In this document: one piece after another, positions 44,214 through 53,212 of the stretch
Layout: each line of letters starts with the position of its first letter
How positions within the stretch are numbered: position 1 is the stretch's first letter
NCBI GenBank assembly: GCA_019637175.1
Contig: JAHBWD010000060.1
Coordinates: 1-53,479, forward strand
From: Labilithrix sp.
GTDB lineage: Bacteria > Myxococcota_A > Polyangia > Polyangiales > Polyangiaceae
Length of the DNA stretch: 53,479 bases
Direction: 5' to 3'
Made by a program: the position numbers and the translations under genes
The notes under the pieces: model-generated
What the model was told of the DNA's origin: nothing
The model's database searches: none
The model's input: the letters and a program-made list of their open reading frames with translations, nothing else

Positions 44214-45386
44214 TCAGGGGAGCGCCACGCCTACGGACGCGAAGGGCCGGATCGGCCACGGCTCGAACGCGACCACGCGCTCCGATCCGCGATCGAGCAC
44301 GTAACGCCTGAGCTGCGCGGCGGCGTCGAGCCCGACCGTCGCGAAGACGCGGACCACGCGAAGGTCGTGGCTGTAGCGGAGCTCGGCGCGCGCGACGAAC
44401 GACCACGACGTCGAGGGCGACGTGGCGCGCACGAGCGGCCCCTCGATGGCGCGGGCAGCCGTGACGTCGAGCCCAGGGCCGAGGTCGACGGCGAGCGTGC
44501 CGGCCTTCGAGACCGCGAACGACGCCGAGCCGAGCACGCGGAACGCGCCGCCCTCGAGGCGGACCTCGGCGCCGTCGCCCGCGGCGACGAGGGGCAAGCG
44601 GTACTGCGCGCTCGCGACGCCGCCGAGCGTCAGGCGCCGCGTCGGGACGGTGAGCTCGAGCATCGCGCCCGGGCCCGTCACGGGCTCGGGGCCGTCGCCG
44701 AGGAGGAGCGTCTCGTAGAAGAGGCCTGGCGAGAGCGTGCGTTCTTTGCGGACCGGCGGAGCTACGGCGATCTCGCGCTCGCGCGGCGGCGGGGGCGGCG
44801 GCGCGGGCGGCGCGCTCGGCTCTGCCGCGGGGAGGAGCTCGCGGCGCGCGGCGGCGCGTTCGATCCCGATCCGCTCGCCCGCGCGGAGCGCTGCGACCGC
44901 GAGCTCGACGATGTGTCCCACGCCCTCCCACGCGACCTCGGGGTTGTCTTGGCGCGCGACCCGACGCACGAGGATGCGATCGCTCGTCGCGTCGACGACG
45001 TACACGGTGAGCCCCTGCTCGCCCGCGAGATCGACCCAGACGTGCGCGAGGTGCGCGCGGTCCGCGCTCGGCGGCGCGAGGATCGCCTCCGCGTCGATCG
45101 CGTCGGCCGTTTGGAACGCGACCTCGGCCCCCGCGTCGCTCAGACGCTCGCGGAGCACGCGCGTGAGGCCGTCGATGGCGAGCGCGTCGCCGGTGAGATG
45201 GACGTCGACGCGCCGCGCGGTCACGGCGACGCTCTCCGCCGCGTCGTCGGCGCGCGCCGACGGCGCGGCGAGAGGGACCACGGTCGCCGCGAGCGCAACG
45301 ATCAGGGTGACGCGAGCGCGTCGAGGCGCGCGCGCGCCTTTTCGCCGTAAAGGCTCTGCGGATGATGCGCGAGCAGCTCGTTCCAC
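44214..45386 (-). CDS. Secreted protein with alpha/beta N-domain, Pro-rich linker and barrel-like C-domain (copy 3)
   Basis: The protein has up to 390 residues. The only start with a normal codon is GTG at 45386, which overlaps the TPR gene by 85 bases and adds an Arg-rich stretch before the signal peptide (VTLIVALAATVVPLAAPSARA). The N-domain (about 48-150) includes LTRVLRERLSDAGAEVAF and LTVYVVDATSDRILVRRVA. A Pro-rich linker (about 170-195) and a C-terminal set of strands ending in FASVGVALP follow, as in the copies at 10085 and 31538. Third gene of the sigma / TPR / barrel operon. Function unknown. Confidence 0.75.
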   Translation of the reverse strand: MERAARASSAEPLRRKGARAPRRARVTLIVALAATVVPLAAPSARADDAAESVAVTARRVDVHLTGDALAIDGLTRVLRERLSDAGAEVAFQTADAIDAEAILAPPSADRAHLAHVWVDLAGEQGLTVYVVDATSDRILVRRVARQDNPEVAWEGVGHIVELAVAALRAGERIGIERAAARRELLPAAEPSAPPAPPPPPPREREIAVAPPVRKERTLSPGLFYETLLLGDGPEPVTGPGAMLELTVPTRRLTLGGVASAQYRLPLVAAGDGAEVRLEGGAFRVLGSASFAVSKAGTLAVDLGPGLDVTAARAIEGPLVRATSPSTSWSFVARAELRYSHDLRVVRVFATVGLDAAAQLRRYVLDRGSERVVAFEPWPIRPFASVGVALP

Positions 45387-46183
45387 GCCTCTCTTTCGTG
45401 TATCCCGTCGCCGAGGCGCTGGAAAGCGAGGGCGCGACCGATGCGTGCCTCCTCGGCGAGCGTCCGGTCGCCTGGCTCGCTCAAGTACGCGTCGAGCTCG
45501 ACCAGGGCCGATCGGGGGTCTCCCTTCCGGTCGAGCAAGAGGCGCCCGAGCGACACCCGCGCGGCGTGGCTCTCCGGCGCGCCCGGGTGATTCGCGATGA
45601 GCGCACGGTACAGCTCCACCGCCCGCGTGACGTCGCCGCTCGCGCGCTTCTGGTTCGCCTCGCGGAAGAGCTCGGCGGCGCTCGCGCTGATCTCCTTCGA
45701 CGGCGGGGACGCGGGCCGTACGCTCGCGCTCGGCGGCGCGGCCACCGACGGGAGCTCGTCGATCGAGATGCTGGCCGACTCTTCGGCGCGCGGGGCGACG
45801 TTCGCGGTGGGAGCGGGCGGAACGTCGAGCTGCGCGGGTGTGGTCTTCGGGATATCGACGGGCGAAGGCGCGGGAGCAGGCGTGCGCGTGGCGACGTAGA
45901 TCGCCGCCGCCGCGACCGACGCGGCGAACGCCGCGGCGAGCGGCAACAAGACGCGGACGGCGCGATGTTGGGTGCGCGGCCTCAGGGTGGCGACGCGCGA
46001 CGGCGGCGAGGTCGTCTCCCGAGAGGTGCTCGCTTGCTCTTCGCGCGACGCGGCCACGGTCGTGATCGCCATCGCGCGGTCGATCGCGCGAGCGAGGAGC
46101 GCGTCGTCGCCGGCGACGGCTCGCGTTTCTTCGTCGAGCGCTTCTCGGAGCGCGTCCGTCATCGGATCAAAGGGCTTCGTCAT
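45302..46183 (-). CDS. Single-pass membrane protein with C-terminal TPRs (sigma partner, copy 3)
   Basis: The protein has 293 residues: a cytoplasmic N-terminus with helices (MTDALREALDEETRAVAG), one transmembrane helix (about 77-98), a Pro/Ser/Ala linker and C-terminal TPRs (AELFREANQKRASGDV, AVELYRALIANHPGAPESHA, LVELDAYLSEPGDRTLAEEA). It overlaps the sigma gene by 17 bases and the barrel gene by up to 85. Same layout as copy 2, without a FecR domain. Probably the membrane regulator of the sigma factor at 46167; this is inferred. Confidence 0.82.
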   Translation of the reverse strand: MTKPFDPMTDALREALDEETRAVAGDDALLARAIDRAMAITTVAASREEQASTSRETTSPPSRVATLRPRTQHRAVRVLLPLAAAFAASVAAAAIYVATRTPAPAPSPVDIPKTTPAQLDVPPAPTANVAPRAEESASISIDELPSVAAPPSASVRPASPPSKEISASAAELFREANQKRASGDVTRAVELYRALIANHPGAPESHAARVSLGRLLLDRKGDPRSALVELDAYLSEPGDRTLAEEARIGRALAFQRLGDGIHEREAWNELLAHHPQSLYGEKARARLDALASP

Positions 46184-46775
46184 CGTCCGACTCCGAGAGC
46201 TCGAGGAGCAGAGGATCGTTCTGGATTCGTGCGCGCAGCGCGCTCTTCGCGAGGCGGAGGCGGCTCTTCACCGTGTCGTGCGGCGAGCCGGTCTCGGCCG
46301 CGATCTCTTCGATCGAGCAGCCGAACACGACGCGCGCGAGGAGGGCCTCCGCCTGCTCGGGTCGAAGGTCGTCGAGGAGCGCGCGAAACGCCTGGCGCCG
46401 GTGTGTGGCGAGGACGCTCGCCGCGGGCGACTCGCCCGGATCGCGGAGCGGGGCCTCCTCGGGGAGCTCCTCGAGGGCGACGGTGTCGTCGCGGTGCGCG
46501 CGCCGGTCGGCCCTCCGGTGCCCGAGCGCGCGGCGGAGCGCGATCGAGCGCGCGAAGTGGAGCACCGACGACTCGCCCCGGAACGACGGCAGTGCCCTGA
46601 CGACGCCGACGAGCGAGTCTTGCACGACGTCTTCCACGTCGCGGTTCGCGCGGCCGAGGACGGCGCGAACGACGGCGAGGACCGTCGGCCCGATCGCCTC
46701 GAGCAGTCGCCGCGTCGCCGCGACGTCGCCGAGGCGGGCGGCAGACGCCACGGGCTCGAGGGGGTCCGCCGCCAT
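46167..46775 (-). CDS. ECF-type RNA polymerase sigma factor (copy 3)
   Basis: The protein has 202 residues from the ATG at 46775; GTG at 46814 would add 13. Region 2 is VEDVVQDSLVGVVRALPSF, then SSVLHFARSIALRRALGHRR. Region 4 is LRPEQAEALLARVVFG and the helix-turn-helix IEEIAAETGSPHDTVKSRL. A 33-bp element about 160 bases upstream of the ATG is shared with the lipoprotein operon at 44021, which fits autoregulation. The gap to addB (46776-47129) has no other gene; a short open frame at 46268-46858 is a frame shadow. Confidence 0.87.
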   Translation of the reverse strand: MAADPLEPVASAARLGDVAATRRLLEAIGPTVLAVVRAVLGRANRDVEDVVQDSLVGVVRALPSFRGESSVLHFARSIALRRALGHRRADRRAHRDDTVALEELPEEAPLRDPGESPAASVLATHRRQAFRALLDDLRPEQAEALLARVVFGCSIEEIAAETGSPHDTVKSRLRLAKSALRARIQNDPLLLELSESDDDEAL

Positions 46776-46932
46776 GCGGTACTCGTACCAGCTCTCGCTC
46801 CGTTCGCGCACGAGGCCTGGCCGCGGCGCGAGTCGGATCCCCGACGGCGGAGCTTCATGCGGCGGCGAGGTCGTGAAGACGTTCTGCTTCGACAAGGGAC
46901 GCGAGCGCGAGCGCTCTCCTCCTTCGTTTGCG

Positions 46933-46965
46933 TTGTCGTCGCCGCGGCCGGAACGGGTCACGCCT
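46933..46965 (-). promoter_or_regulatory. Predicted ECF promoter of the sigma-factor operon
   Basis: The minus strand reads GGCGTGACCCG, a GC-rich spacer, then CGACGACAA, matching the element at 44088-44120 at 30 of 33 positions. Start near 46926 would give a leader of about 110-150 bases. Shared flanking similarity beyond the -10 (CGTCGTTTG versus TTCGTTTGCG) is weak. Confidence 0.65.
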
Positions 46966-47129
46966 GGCGGACGATTCCGCGAAGTTGGTCGGGGCGTGCA
47001 CTTGCGCAGAGTGTGCGTGGACTGCGACCCGCTTTGTCGCTTCGAAGCCGATCTACGCCCTAGGGGGGATGCGCTCATCCGCGAGGCGTGGTGCCATCGC
47101 GATCGGATGGGGTGGATCCGGGGGTTCGA

Positions 47130-49874
47130 GTGAGGCCGCACGTCGGCCTGGGGCTGCGCGGGCGCGTCTTCGACGCGCGTGAAGGCGCGCGCCTCGGCGA
47201 GCCCGCGTGGAGCGCGCAGGGTCTTCTTCGCGATCTCGAGCTTCGTCTCGGCGTTTCGCCGGCGGTCGCGTCGTCGAGCGCGCGCGTCCTCGATTGGGTC
47301 GATCGCCTCGCGTCGCTCGGTGACGAGCGCGCGTTCTACTGGCGTTCGTTCACGGTCGACGAGCTCGGGACGGCGACCGCGCTGCTCGCGTGGCGCGACA
47401 CGCTCGTCGAGTGCGGCTGGGACGGAGGCCCCGTCGCGGGAGGAGGCGATCGTCTCGCCGCGCTCCACGCGATCGAGCGAGCGATTCGCGACAGCACGGC
47501 GCCTGGAGACGCCGATCGACTCGCGCGCGTCGAGGTCCTGCTCGCGTCGGCGCCTGCGCGCCTCTACGAGACCGTCGTCCTTCTCGACGACGCATCTCTC
47601 TGGCCGCTTCGCTGGCGAAGGATTTTTGCGCGGCTCGCGGCGCTCGGCACGACGTTCTCGACCTTCGCGCTCGAGCGCGTAGTGGCGGGAGACGACTCTG
47701 ATCTCGAGGTATTGCAGGCGCGTCTTCGCGGAGAGAAGCGGCGCGTCTCTCTCCGTGGCGACGGGTCGCTCGTCATGCTCGACGCCGAGACGCCCGACGA
47801 CCTCGCGGAGCTCACCGCGGCCATGCTCGCGAGGAGCCGCGCCCAAGGGAGCACGGACGTCGTCGTGCGCTCGGGCGACGTCGCGCCGCTCGAAGCCGCG
47901 CTCGCGCGACACGGCTTGCCTACGCAGGGCAGCTCCAGCGCGAGCGCGTGGCGCCCCGCGATGCAGGTGCTGCCCCTCGCGCTGGAGCTCGCCTTCGAGC
48001 CGCGCGACCCGTTTCGCGTTCTCGAGCTCCTCACGCTCGCGGTCGGCCCCTTTCGCGGCACGCTCGGCGGTCGCCTCGCGCGGGCGGTCGCGCGTCAGCC
48101 CGGCATCGGCGGAAAGGAGTGGACGCGGCAGAGGGCCGAGGCCGCACGCAGCCTCCACGAGAGGAGCGTCGTGCGCGAGCGCGCGAGCGGGAGGTCCGAG
48201 GCGGAAGCCGAGCAGGCCGCGTCGAAGGTTGTTGCCGAGCGAATGAGGCTCGTGACGACGTGGCTCGAAGGGCCTGGCGCCGACGCGCGCGGCGCTTCGC
48301 GCGTGGAGCTCGCGGGCGTCGTCGAGCGCGTCCGCGCGTGGCTCAAGCAACGCCTTCGTACGGGGGAGATGGAGGTGTATGGCGCCGCGTACGAGCAAGC
48401 TCGTGTGTTCGCCGAGGCGCTCGCGCGCGACACGCGCGATGTCTTGTCCCAAGAGGAAGCGCGCCAGCTCCTCGATCACTTCGCACGCGGCCAGCAGACG
48501 CTCGCAGCGTCGATCGAGACCGCGGGCCGCGTCGCCCACGTCGACCACCCCGGCGCGCTGCTCGCGCCGTACGATCGCCTCTTCATGTGGGGCTTCGTCG
48601 GCGGGGTCGAACGCCGGCCGCCGCGCCTGCCGTGGACGGAAGCAGAGCGCGCTGCGCTCCGCGCGGCCGGAGTCGTCGTGCCCGATCCGTCGGCGACGCT
48701 GCGCGCCGAGGCCGAAGCGTGGCGGCGTGCCGTCCTCGCCACGCGCGAAGCGGTGGTCTTCGCCGCTCCGCGGACGATCAAGGGCACGCCGACGGCGCCG
48801 CACCCGCTCTGGGACGAGATCTGCGCCCGGCTCGACGTCGACGATCAGACGGCGTCGCGGATCACGCGCGAGGCGCGGCGCGTCCTGCGGTCACCCGTGA
48901 GCCTCGTCGAGAAGGAAGCGTGCGCCCCGCTCGCGCTGCCGGAGTCGCGCGGCGCGTGGACCTTGTCCTGCGACGCGTCTCGCGCGCCTCCGACGGCTCA
49001 TGAGGCGTCCGTGACGTCGATCGAGAAGATCACGGGCTGTCCGCTCGCGTGGGTCCTCGAGCATCGCGCCGACGTCCGCTCCGGCGCGATATCGGCGGTC
49101 GCGACGGGCCCGCGGCTGAACGGCAACCTCGGTCATCGTCTCGTCGAGGAGCTTCACGCCGAGGGGGCCTTCGGTCTCGCCGAGGAAGCGTTCCTTTTGC
49201 GCGTGACGGAGCGCTTCGAAGCGCTTCTCCGCACCGAGGGTGCGACGCTCCTCCTGCCGGGGGCCTCGATCGAGCGCCTTCAGCTGACGCGTCAGATGCG
49301 CGGGGCGATGCGCTCGCTTCACCGGTACCTCGCCAGGACGGGCTACGAAATCGCGAGCGTCGAGGAGATCGTGACGACGGACTCCGAGGTCGGTCCGCTC
49401 CAAGGTCGCCTCGACCTTCGGTTGCTTCACCGCGACGGCCACTCGGCGATCCTCGATCTGAAGTGGGGCGCGAGCACCTACCAGAAGCTCCTCGCCGAGG
49501 GGCGCGCGGTCCAGCTCGCGGCCTACGCGCGCGCTCTCGCCGGAGCCGGTCGCGCCGGGCCCGCGGCGTATTTTTCCCTCGCGGCGGGTCAGGCGCTGGC
49601 GACCGACACGCGGATGAGCGGCGAGCGATCGATCGAGGGGCCGACGCTCGAGGGCACGTGGGCTCGGGTTCAAGCGACGGCGCGGCTCGTGATCGAGAGC
49701 CTCGAGCGCGGCGTCGTCCACGTCGCGGCGACGAAGCGCTCGCTCCCGTTGCTCGACGCGCTCGGGATCGACGAAGCGCGCCAGAGCACGTACTTCGACG
49801 CGGGGCGCGAAGCCGCGTGCGGGTACTGCGCGTACGACGCGCTCTGCGGGCGGAAGTGGGAGGCCTACGCGTGA
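47130..49874 (+). CDS. addB: AddB-type subunit of a helicase-nuclease for DNA break repair
   Basis: The protein has 914 residues. The N-terminal two thirds has the helicase-like fold with no intact P-loop, as usual for AddB. The C-terminal PD-(D/E)XK nuclease has GHRLVEEL, Asp762 in QGRLDLR, and Asp776-Leu-Lys778 in AILDLKWG. Four cysteines, Cys637 (GCPLAWVLEHR) and Cys897, Cys900 and Cys906 (CGYCAYDALCG), fit the iron-sulfur cluster that pins the AddB nuclease domain. The start at 47130 (GTG) follows CGGGGG; 47088 would also be in frame. The stop overlaps the start of addA (GTGA). It processes DNA ends with AddA. Confidence 0.85.
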   Translation: MRPHVGLGLRGRVFDAREGARLGEPAWSAQGLLRDLELRLGVSPAVASSSARVLDWVDRLASLGDERAFYWRSFTVDELGTATALLAWRDTLVECGWDGGPVAGGGDRLAALHAIERAIRDSTAPGDADRLARVEVLLASAPARLYETVVLLDDASLWPLRWRRIFARLAALGTTFSTFALERVVAGDDSDLEVLQARLRGEKRRVSLRGDGSLVMLDAETPDDLAELTAAMLARSRAQGSTDVVVRSGDVAPLEAALARHGLPTQGSSSASAWRPAMQVLPLALELAFEPRDPFRVLELLTLAVGPFRGTLGGRLARAVARQPGIGGKEWTRQRAEAARSLHERSVVRERASGRSEAEAEQAASKVVAERMRLVTTWLEGPGADARGASRVELAGVVERVRAWLKQRLRTGEMEVYGAAYEQARVFAEALARDTRDVLSQEEARQLLDHFARGQQTLAASIETAGRVAHVDHPGALLAPYDRLFMWGFVGGVERRPPRLPWTEAERAALRAAGVVVPDPSATLRAEAEAWRRAVLATREAVVFAAPRTIKGTPTAPHPLWDEICARLDVDDQTASRITREARRVLRSPVSLVEKEACAPLALPESRGAWTLSCDASRAPPTAHEASVTSIEKITGCPLAWVLEHRADVRSGAISAVATGPRLNGNLGHRLVEELHAEGAFGLAEEAFLLRVTERFEALLRTEGATLLLPGASIERLQLTRQMRGAMRSLHRYLARTGYEIASVEEIVTTDSEVGPLQGRLDLRLLHRDGHSAILDLKWGASTYQKLLAEGRAVQLAAYARALAGAGRAGPAAYFSLAAGQALATDTRMSGERSIEGPTLEGTWARVQATARLVIESLERGVVHVAATKRSLPLLDALGIDEARQSTYFDAGREAACGYCAYDALCGRKWEAYA

Positions 49875-52800
49875 ACGCGGAGGGCATCACGATCGTCGCG
49901 GCGAGCGCGGGGAGCGGGAAGACCCACCGCCTCACGCACGAGGTCACGAGGGCCGTCGGCGCCGAAGGAGACGATCGCGTCGATCTCGAGGGGCTCGTCG
50001 CCGTCACGTTCACGAAGAGAGCCCACATCGAGCTCGAGGCGCGCATTCGGCGCAAGCTGGTCGAACAGGAGGCCTTCGACGACGCGATGCGGCTGCCCCT
50101 GGCGTACATCGGCACGGTGCATGCGGCCGCTCTCCGCTTGCTTCAGGAGCTCGCGATCGACGCAGGGCTGTCGCCCAACGTCGACGTCGTCGCGGGCAAC
50201 GAGACGAGGCTTCTCCGCCAAGCGCTGGAGCGCACGCTCGACGAGCCCGCCCGCGAACGTCTCGACCGGATCGCCGCGCGGCTCGAGCTCGGGATCGATC
50301 ACCGCGCGCGTCGCGTCGACTGGGTCACGCCCGTCGCGGACGTCATGGACCTCGCGCGTTCCAACCGCATCCCGCCGGCGGAGCTCCCCGCGATGGCCGA
50401 GCGCTCCTCCGCGCGGCTCCTCGCGCTCTTGCCCGCGCCCGCGAGCGACGGCGCCGCGCTCGACGAGGCCCTCGGGTCGGCGCTCGACGTCGCGACCTCG
50501 AAGCTCGCGCGCGCCCACGACGGCCGCAGGAACACGGAGGACGCGCTCGATCTTCTTCGCGCGACGAAGCGGCGCCTCGCGGACAGCGAGCTTCGCTGGT
50601 CGGACTGGGCGAAGCTCTCGACGATCGCGCCGTCGAAGGCATGCGCTGCCCACGTCGACGAGCTCCGCGCGATCGCGGCGCGCTACGAGGAGCACCCGCG
50701 CCTGCACGAAGAGCTGCGTGAAGCGACGTCTGCGGTCTTCGACGCCGCTCGCGCCGGCCTCGTCGCGTACCAGGAGTGGAAGCGCGAGCGGCGCGTCATC
50801 GACTACGTCGACATGCTCGACGGCGCGCTCCACCTGGTCGACCACCCGCGCGTCCGCGCCGAGCTGTCGCGGCGTCTGCGGTTCGTCGTCGTCGACGAGT
50901 TCCAAGACACGAGCCCGATCCAGCTCGCGCTCTTCGTGAGGCTCCATTCGCTCGCGAAGCGATCGGTCTGGGTCGGCGACCGGAAGCAATGCATCTTCGA
51001 GTACGCGGGCGCCGATCCCGCGCTGATGGATGCGGTCACCGACTGGGTCACGCGAGACGGCGGCCGTCGCGATCGCCTCGAAGGGAACCACAGGTCGCGG
51101 CCCGAGCTCGTCGACGCCTGCTCGGAGCTCTTCGCCGCGGCGCTATCGCGACACGGCTTCGCGCGTGAGGAGGTCGTCGTGCGCCCGCATCGCCAGGCGC
51201 ATCCGGATCTCGCGGATCTTCCGCCGCTCGGATTCTGGGCGCTCGACGTGCGCAGCGCGCTCGACGAGGCCGAAGCTGTAGCCGAAGGCGTTCGACGCGC
51301 GCTCGAAGCTCCGCAGGCGACGCCGGTGCTCGACCGCACGACGGGCGAGGTGCGGCCGCTGCGCCCCGGCGACGTCGCGGTCATCGTGGCGACGAACGAG
51401 TGGGCCGGCCATCTCGCGCGCGCGCTCCACGCGCGCGGCGTGCACGCCGCGATCGCGCGCGCAGGGCTCCTCGACACGCCGGAGGGCACGCTCCTCGACG
51501 CGGCGCTTCGGTGGCTCGTCGACGGGAGCGACAGCTTGTCTGCGGCGACGATCGACGCGCTGACGGGTTGGGCGGGCGGTGGCCCCGACGCGTGGCTCGC
51601 GGCGCGGCTCCATGACGTTGCGGCGCGTGCGCCGCACGACGCCGCGAACGGCGTTGCGTCCGAAGGCGCCGCGGGGTGGCGAGGGGAGCTCGAGGCAGTT
51701 CGCGACCGGCTCGCGGTGTTGTCGCCCGCCGAGGTGATCGACGCGACGCTCGCGGCCCTCGACGCGGTTCACCTCTGTGCGCGCTGGCCCGACTCTGCGC
51801 AGCGGATCGCGAACCTCGACGCGCTTCGCGGCATCGGCGCCGCCTACGAGGCGCGGTGCGAGCAGGAGCGCGAGGCCGCGACGGTGGCGGGGCTCCTCCG
51901 CTACTGCGACGTCCTCCGCGCGCCGACGCTCCAGCGCGACGAGATCCTTCCGTCGGACGACCAGCACGTCTCCGCGGGCGACGACGCCGTGGTCGTGTGC
52001 ACCTATCACAAGGCGAAGGGCCTCGAGTGGCCCGTCGTCGTCCTCGCGAACCTCGACAAGCGCGAGCGCCGCCACGCGTTCGAGGTGACGCCGGAGTCGC
52101 TCGCGGATCGCTTCGATCCGGAGCGACCGCTCGCGAATCGATCCATCCGCTACTGGCCGTGGCCGCTCGGCGCGACGAAGAAGGCGCGCCTCGCCGACGC
52201 CGCCGAGCAATCGGCGGAGGGTCGCGCGGTGTCGATGCGCGAGGGCCGCGAGCGCGCGCGCCTCCTCTACGTGGGCTTCACGCGCGCGCGCGATCATCTC
52301 GTCTTGGCGGCGCGCATCTCCGGTGGAGGGGTGAAGACGGCCTGGCTCGACGCGCTCTGCGGCGCCGACGGCGATCCGATCGTCGAGCTCCCGTCTGCGG
52401 AGAGCGACGGCGCGGTCGCGGAGACGATCCTCCGCCTCGACGGCGTCGCGTCGCGCTCCGTTCCGACGCGTGTGCTTCGGCTCGGCTCGGCGCGCAGCGA
52501 GCTCGCCGACGACGCGCAGCGTCCCGTCTGGTTCAAGCGTCCGCCTGCGTCGGTTGGCGTCGCGGCGTCGCGTCCCGCGTATCGGATCGTGCCGTCCGCC
52601 GGCGCCGCGGAGTGGCCGGAGCTGGATGTGTTGGTCGGGCGGTCACGCGTCGGCGCGATCGAGCAGCTTGATTCGGCCATCGCGCTCGAGGGCAGCGACT
52701 ACGATGACGACGTCCTCGGCAACGCGGTGCACGGCTTCTTCGCGGCGGACGTCGAGGGCCTCGCGGCCGACGTGCGTCTCGACAGGGCTCGCGCGATGGT

Positions 52801-53212
52801 CGATGGCTGGGGCCTCGCAGCGATCGTTCGTGCCGAGTCGCTCGTCGCCGCGGGCGACGCGCTCCGCGCGTGGGTCGAGCGGCGTTGGCCGGGCGCGATC
52901 TGGCATCGCGAGATCCCGATCGAGGCGGCGGTGTCATCGGAGCACGGTGAGCGTCGCGTGAGCGGCATCATCGATCTCTTGCTGGAGACGGAGACCGGAT
53001 ACGTCTTGATTGACCACAAGACGTTTCCGGCGCGCGCGGTCTCGGCGTGGCGCGCGAAGTGCGCGAGCTTCATTCCGCAGCTCGCTGCGTATGCTCTGGC
53101 TCTCGACGCCGCGGGCGGGAAGAAGGTCGAGGCGTGGGTTCATCTGCCCGTGGGCGGGGGAGTCGTGGAGATTCTGATGGGAGGGCAGATTCTGATGGGA
53201 GGGCAGTTGTGA
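49871..53212 (+). CDS. addA: AddA-type UvrD-family helicase-nuclease
   Basis: The protein has 1113 residues. Helicase motifs are in order: P-loop ASAGSGKT (11-18), Walker B VDEFQDTSPIQ (341-351), motif III GDRKQCIFEYAGAD, GNHRS, motif V YHKAKGLEWPVVVL, and motif VI LYVGFTRARDHLVLA. The C-terminal PD-(D/E)XK nuclease has GNAVHGFF, Asp1035 in GIIDLL and Asp1048-His-Lys1050 in IDHKTF. GTG at 49871 overlaps addB. With AddB it forms the AddAB complex, the RecBCD counterpart, for double-strand-break repair. The last codons show a tandem 18-base duplication. Confidence 0.92.
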   Translation: MNAEGITIVAASAGSGKTHRLTHEVTRAVGAEGDDRVDLEGLVAVTFTKRAHIELEARIRRKLVEQEAFDDAMRLPLAYIGTVHAAALRLLQELAIDAGLSPNVDVVAGNETRLLRQALERTLDEPARERLDRIAARLELGIDHRARRVDWVTPVADVMDLARSNRIPPAELPAMAERSSARLLALLPAPASDGAALDEALGSALDVATSKLARAHDGRRNTEDALDLLRATKRRLADSELRWSDWAKLSTIAPSKACAAHVDELRAIAARYEEHPRLHEELREATSAVFDAARAGLVAYQEWKRERRVIDYVDMLDGALHLVDHPRVRAELSRRLRFVVVDEFQDTSPIQLALFVRLHSLAKRSVWVGDRKQCIFEYAGADPALMDAVTDWVTRDGGRRDRLEGNHRSRPELVDACSELFAAALSRHGFAREEVVVRPHRQAHPDLADLPPLGFWALDVRSALDEAEAVAEGVRRALEAPQATPVLDRTTGEVRPLRPGDVAVIVATNEWAGHLARALHARGVHAAIARAGLLDTPEGTLLDAALRWLVDGSDSLSAATIDALTGWAGGGPDAWLAARLHDVAARAPHDAANGVASEGAAGWRGELEAVRDRLAVLSPAEVIDATLAALDAVHLCARWPDSAQRIANLDALRGIGAAYEARCEQEREAATVAGLLRYCDVLRAPTLQRDEILPSDDQHVSAGDDAVVVCTYHKAKGLEWPVVVLANLDKRERRHAFEVTPESLADRFDPERPLANRSIRYWPWPLGATKKARLADAAEQSAEGRAVSMREGRERARLLYVGFTRARDHLVLAARISGGGVKTAWLDALCGADGDPIVELPSAESDGAVAETILRLDGVASRSVPTRVLRLGSARSELADDAQRPVWFKRPPASVGVAASRPAYRIVPSAGAAEWPELDVLVGRSRVGAIEQLDSAIALEGSDYDDDVLGNAVHGFFAADVEGLAADVRLDRARAMVDGWGLAAIVRAESLVAAGDALRAWVERRWPGAIWHREIPIEAAVSSEHGERRVSGIIDLLLETETGYVLIDHKTFPARAVSAWRAKCASFIPQLAAYALALDAAGGKKVEAWVHLPVGGGVVEILMGGQILMGGQL
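53171..53206 (+). repeat. Tandem duplication of 18 bases before the addA stop
   Basis: Two exact copies of an 18-base unit (53171-53188 and 53189-53206) stand directly before TTG-TGA. They encode a repeated ILMGGQ, so the frame is kept and the protein gains six residues at its end. It looks like a recent slippage event. Confidence 0.92.

Noticed and set aside
46268..46858. A 196-codon minus-strand frame overlapping the third sigma factor
   Set aside because: It is a shadow: the sigma motifs are read in another frame.
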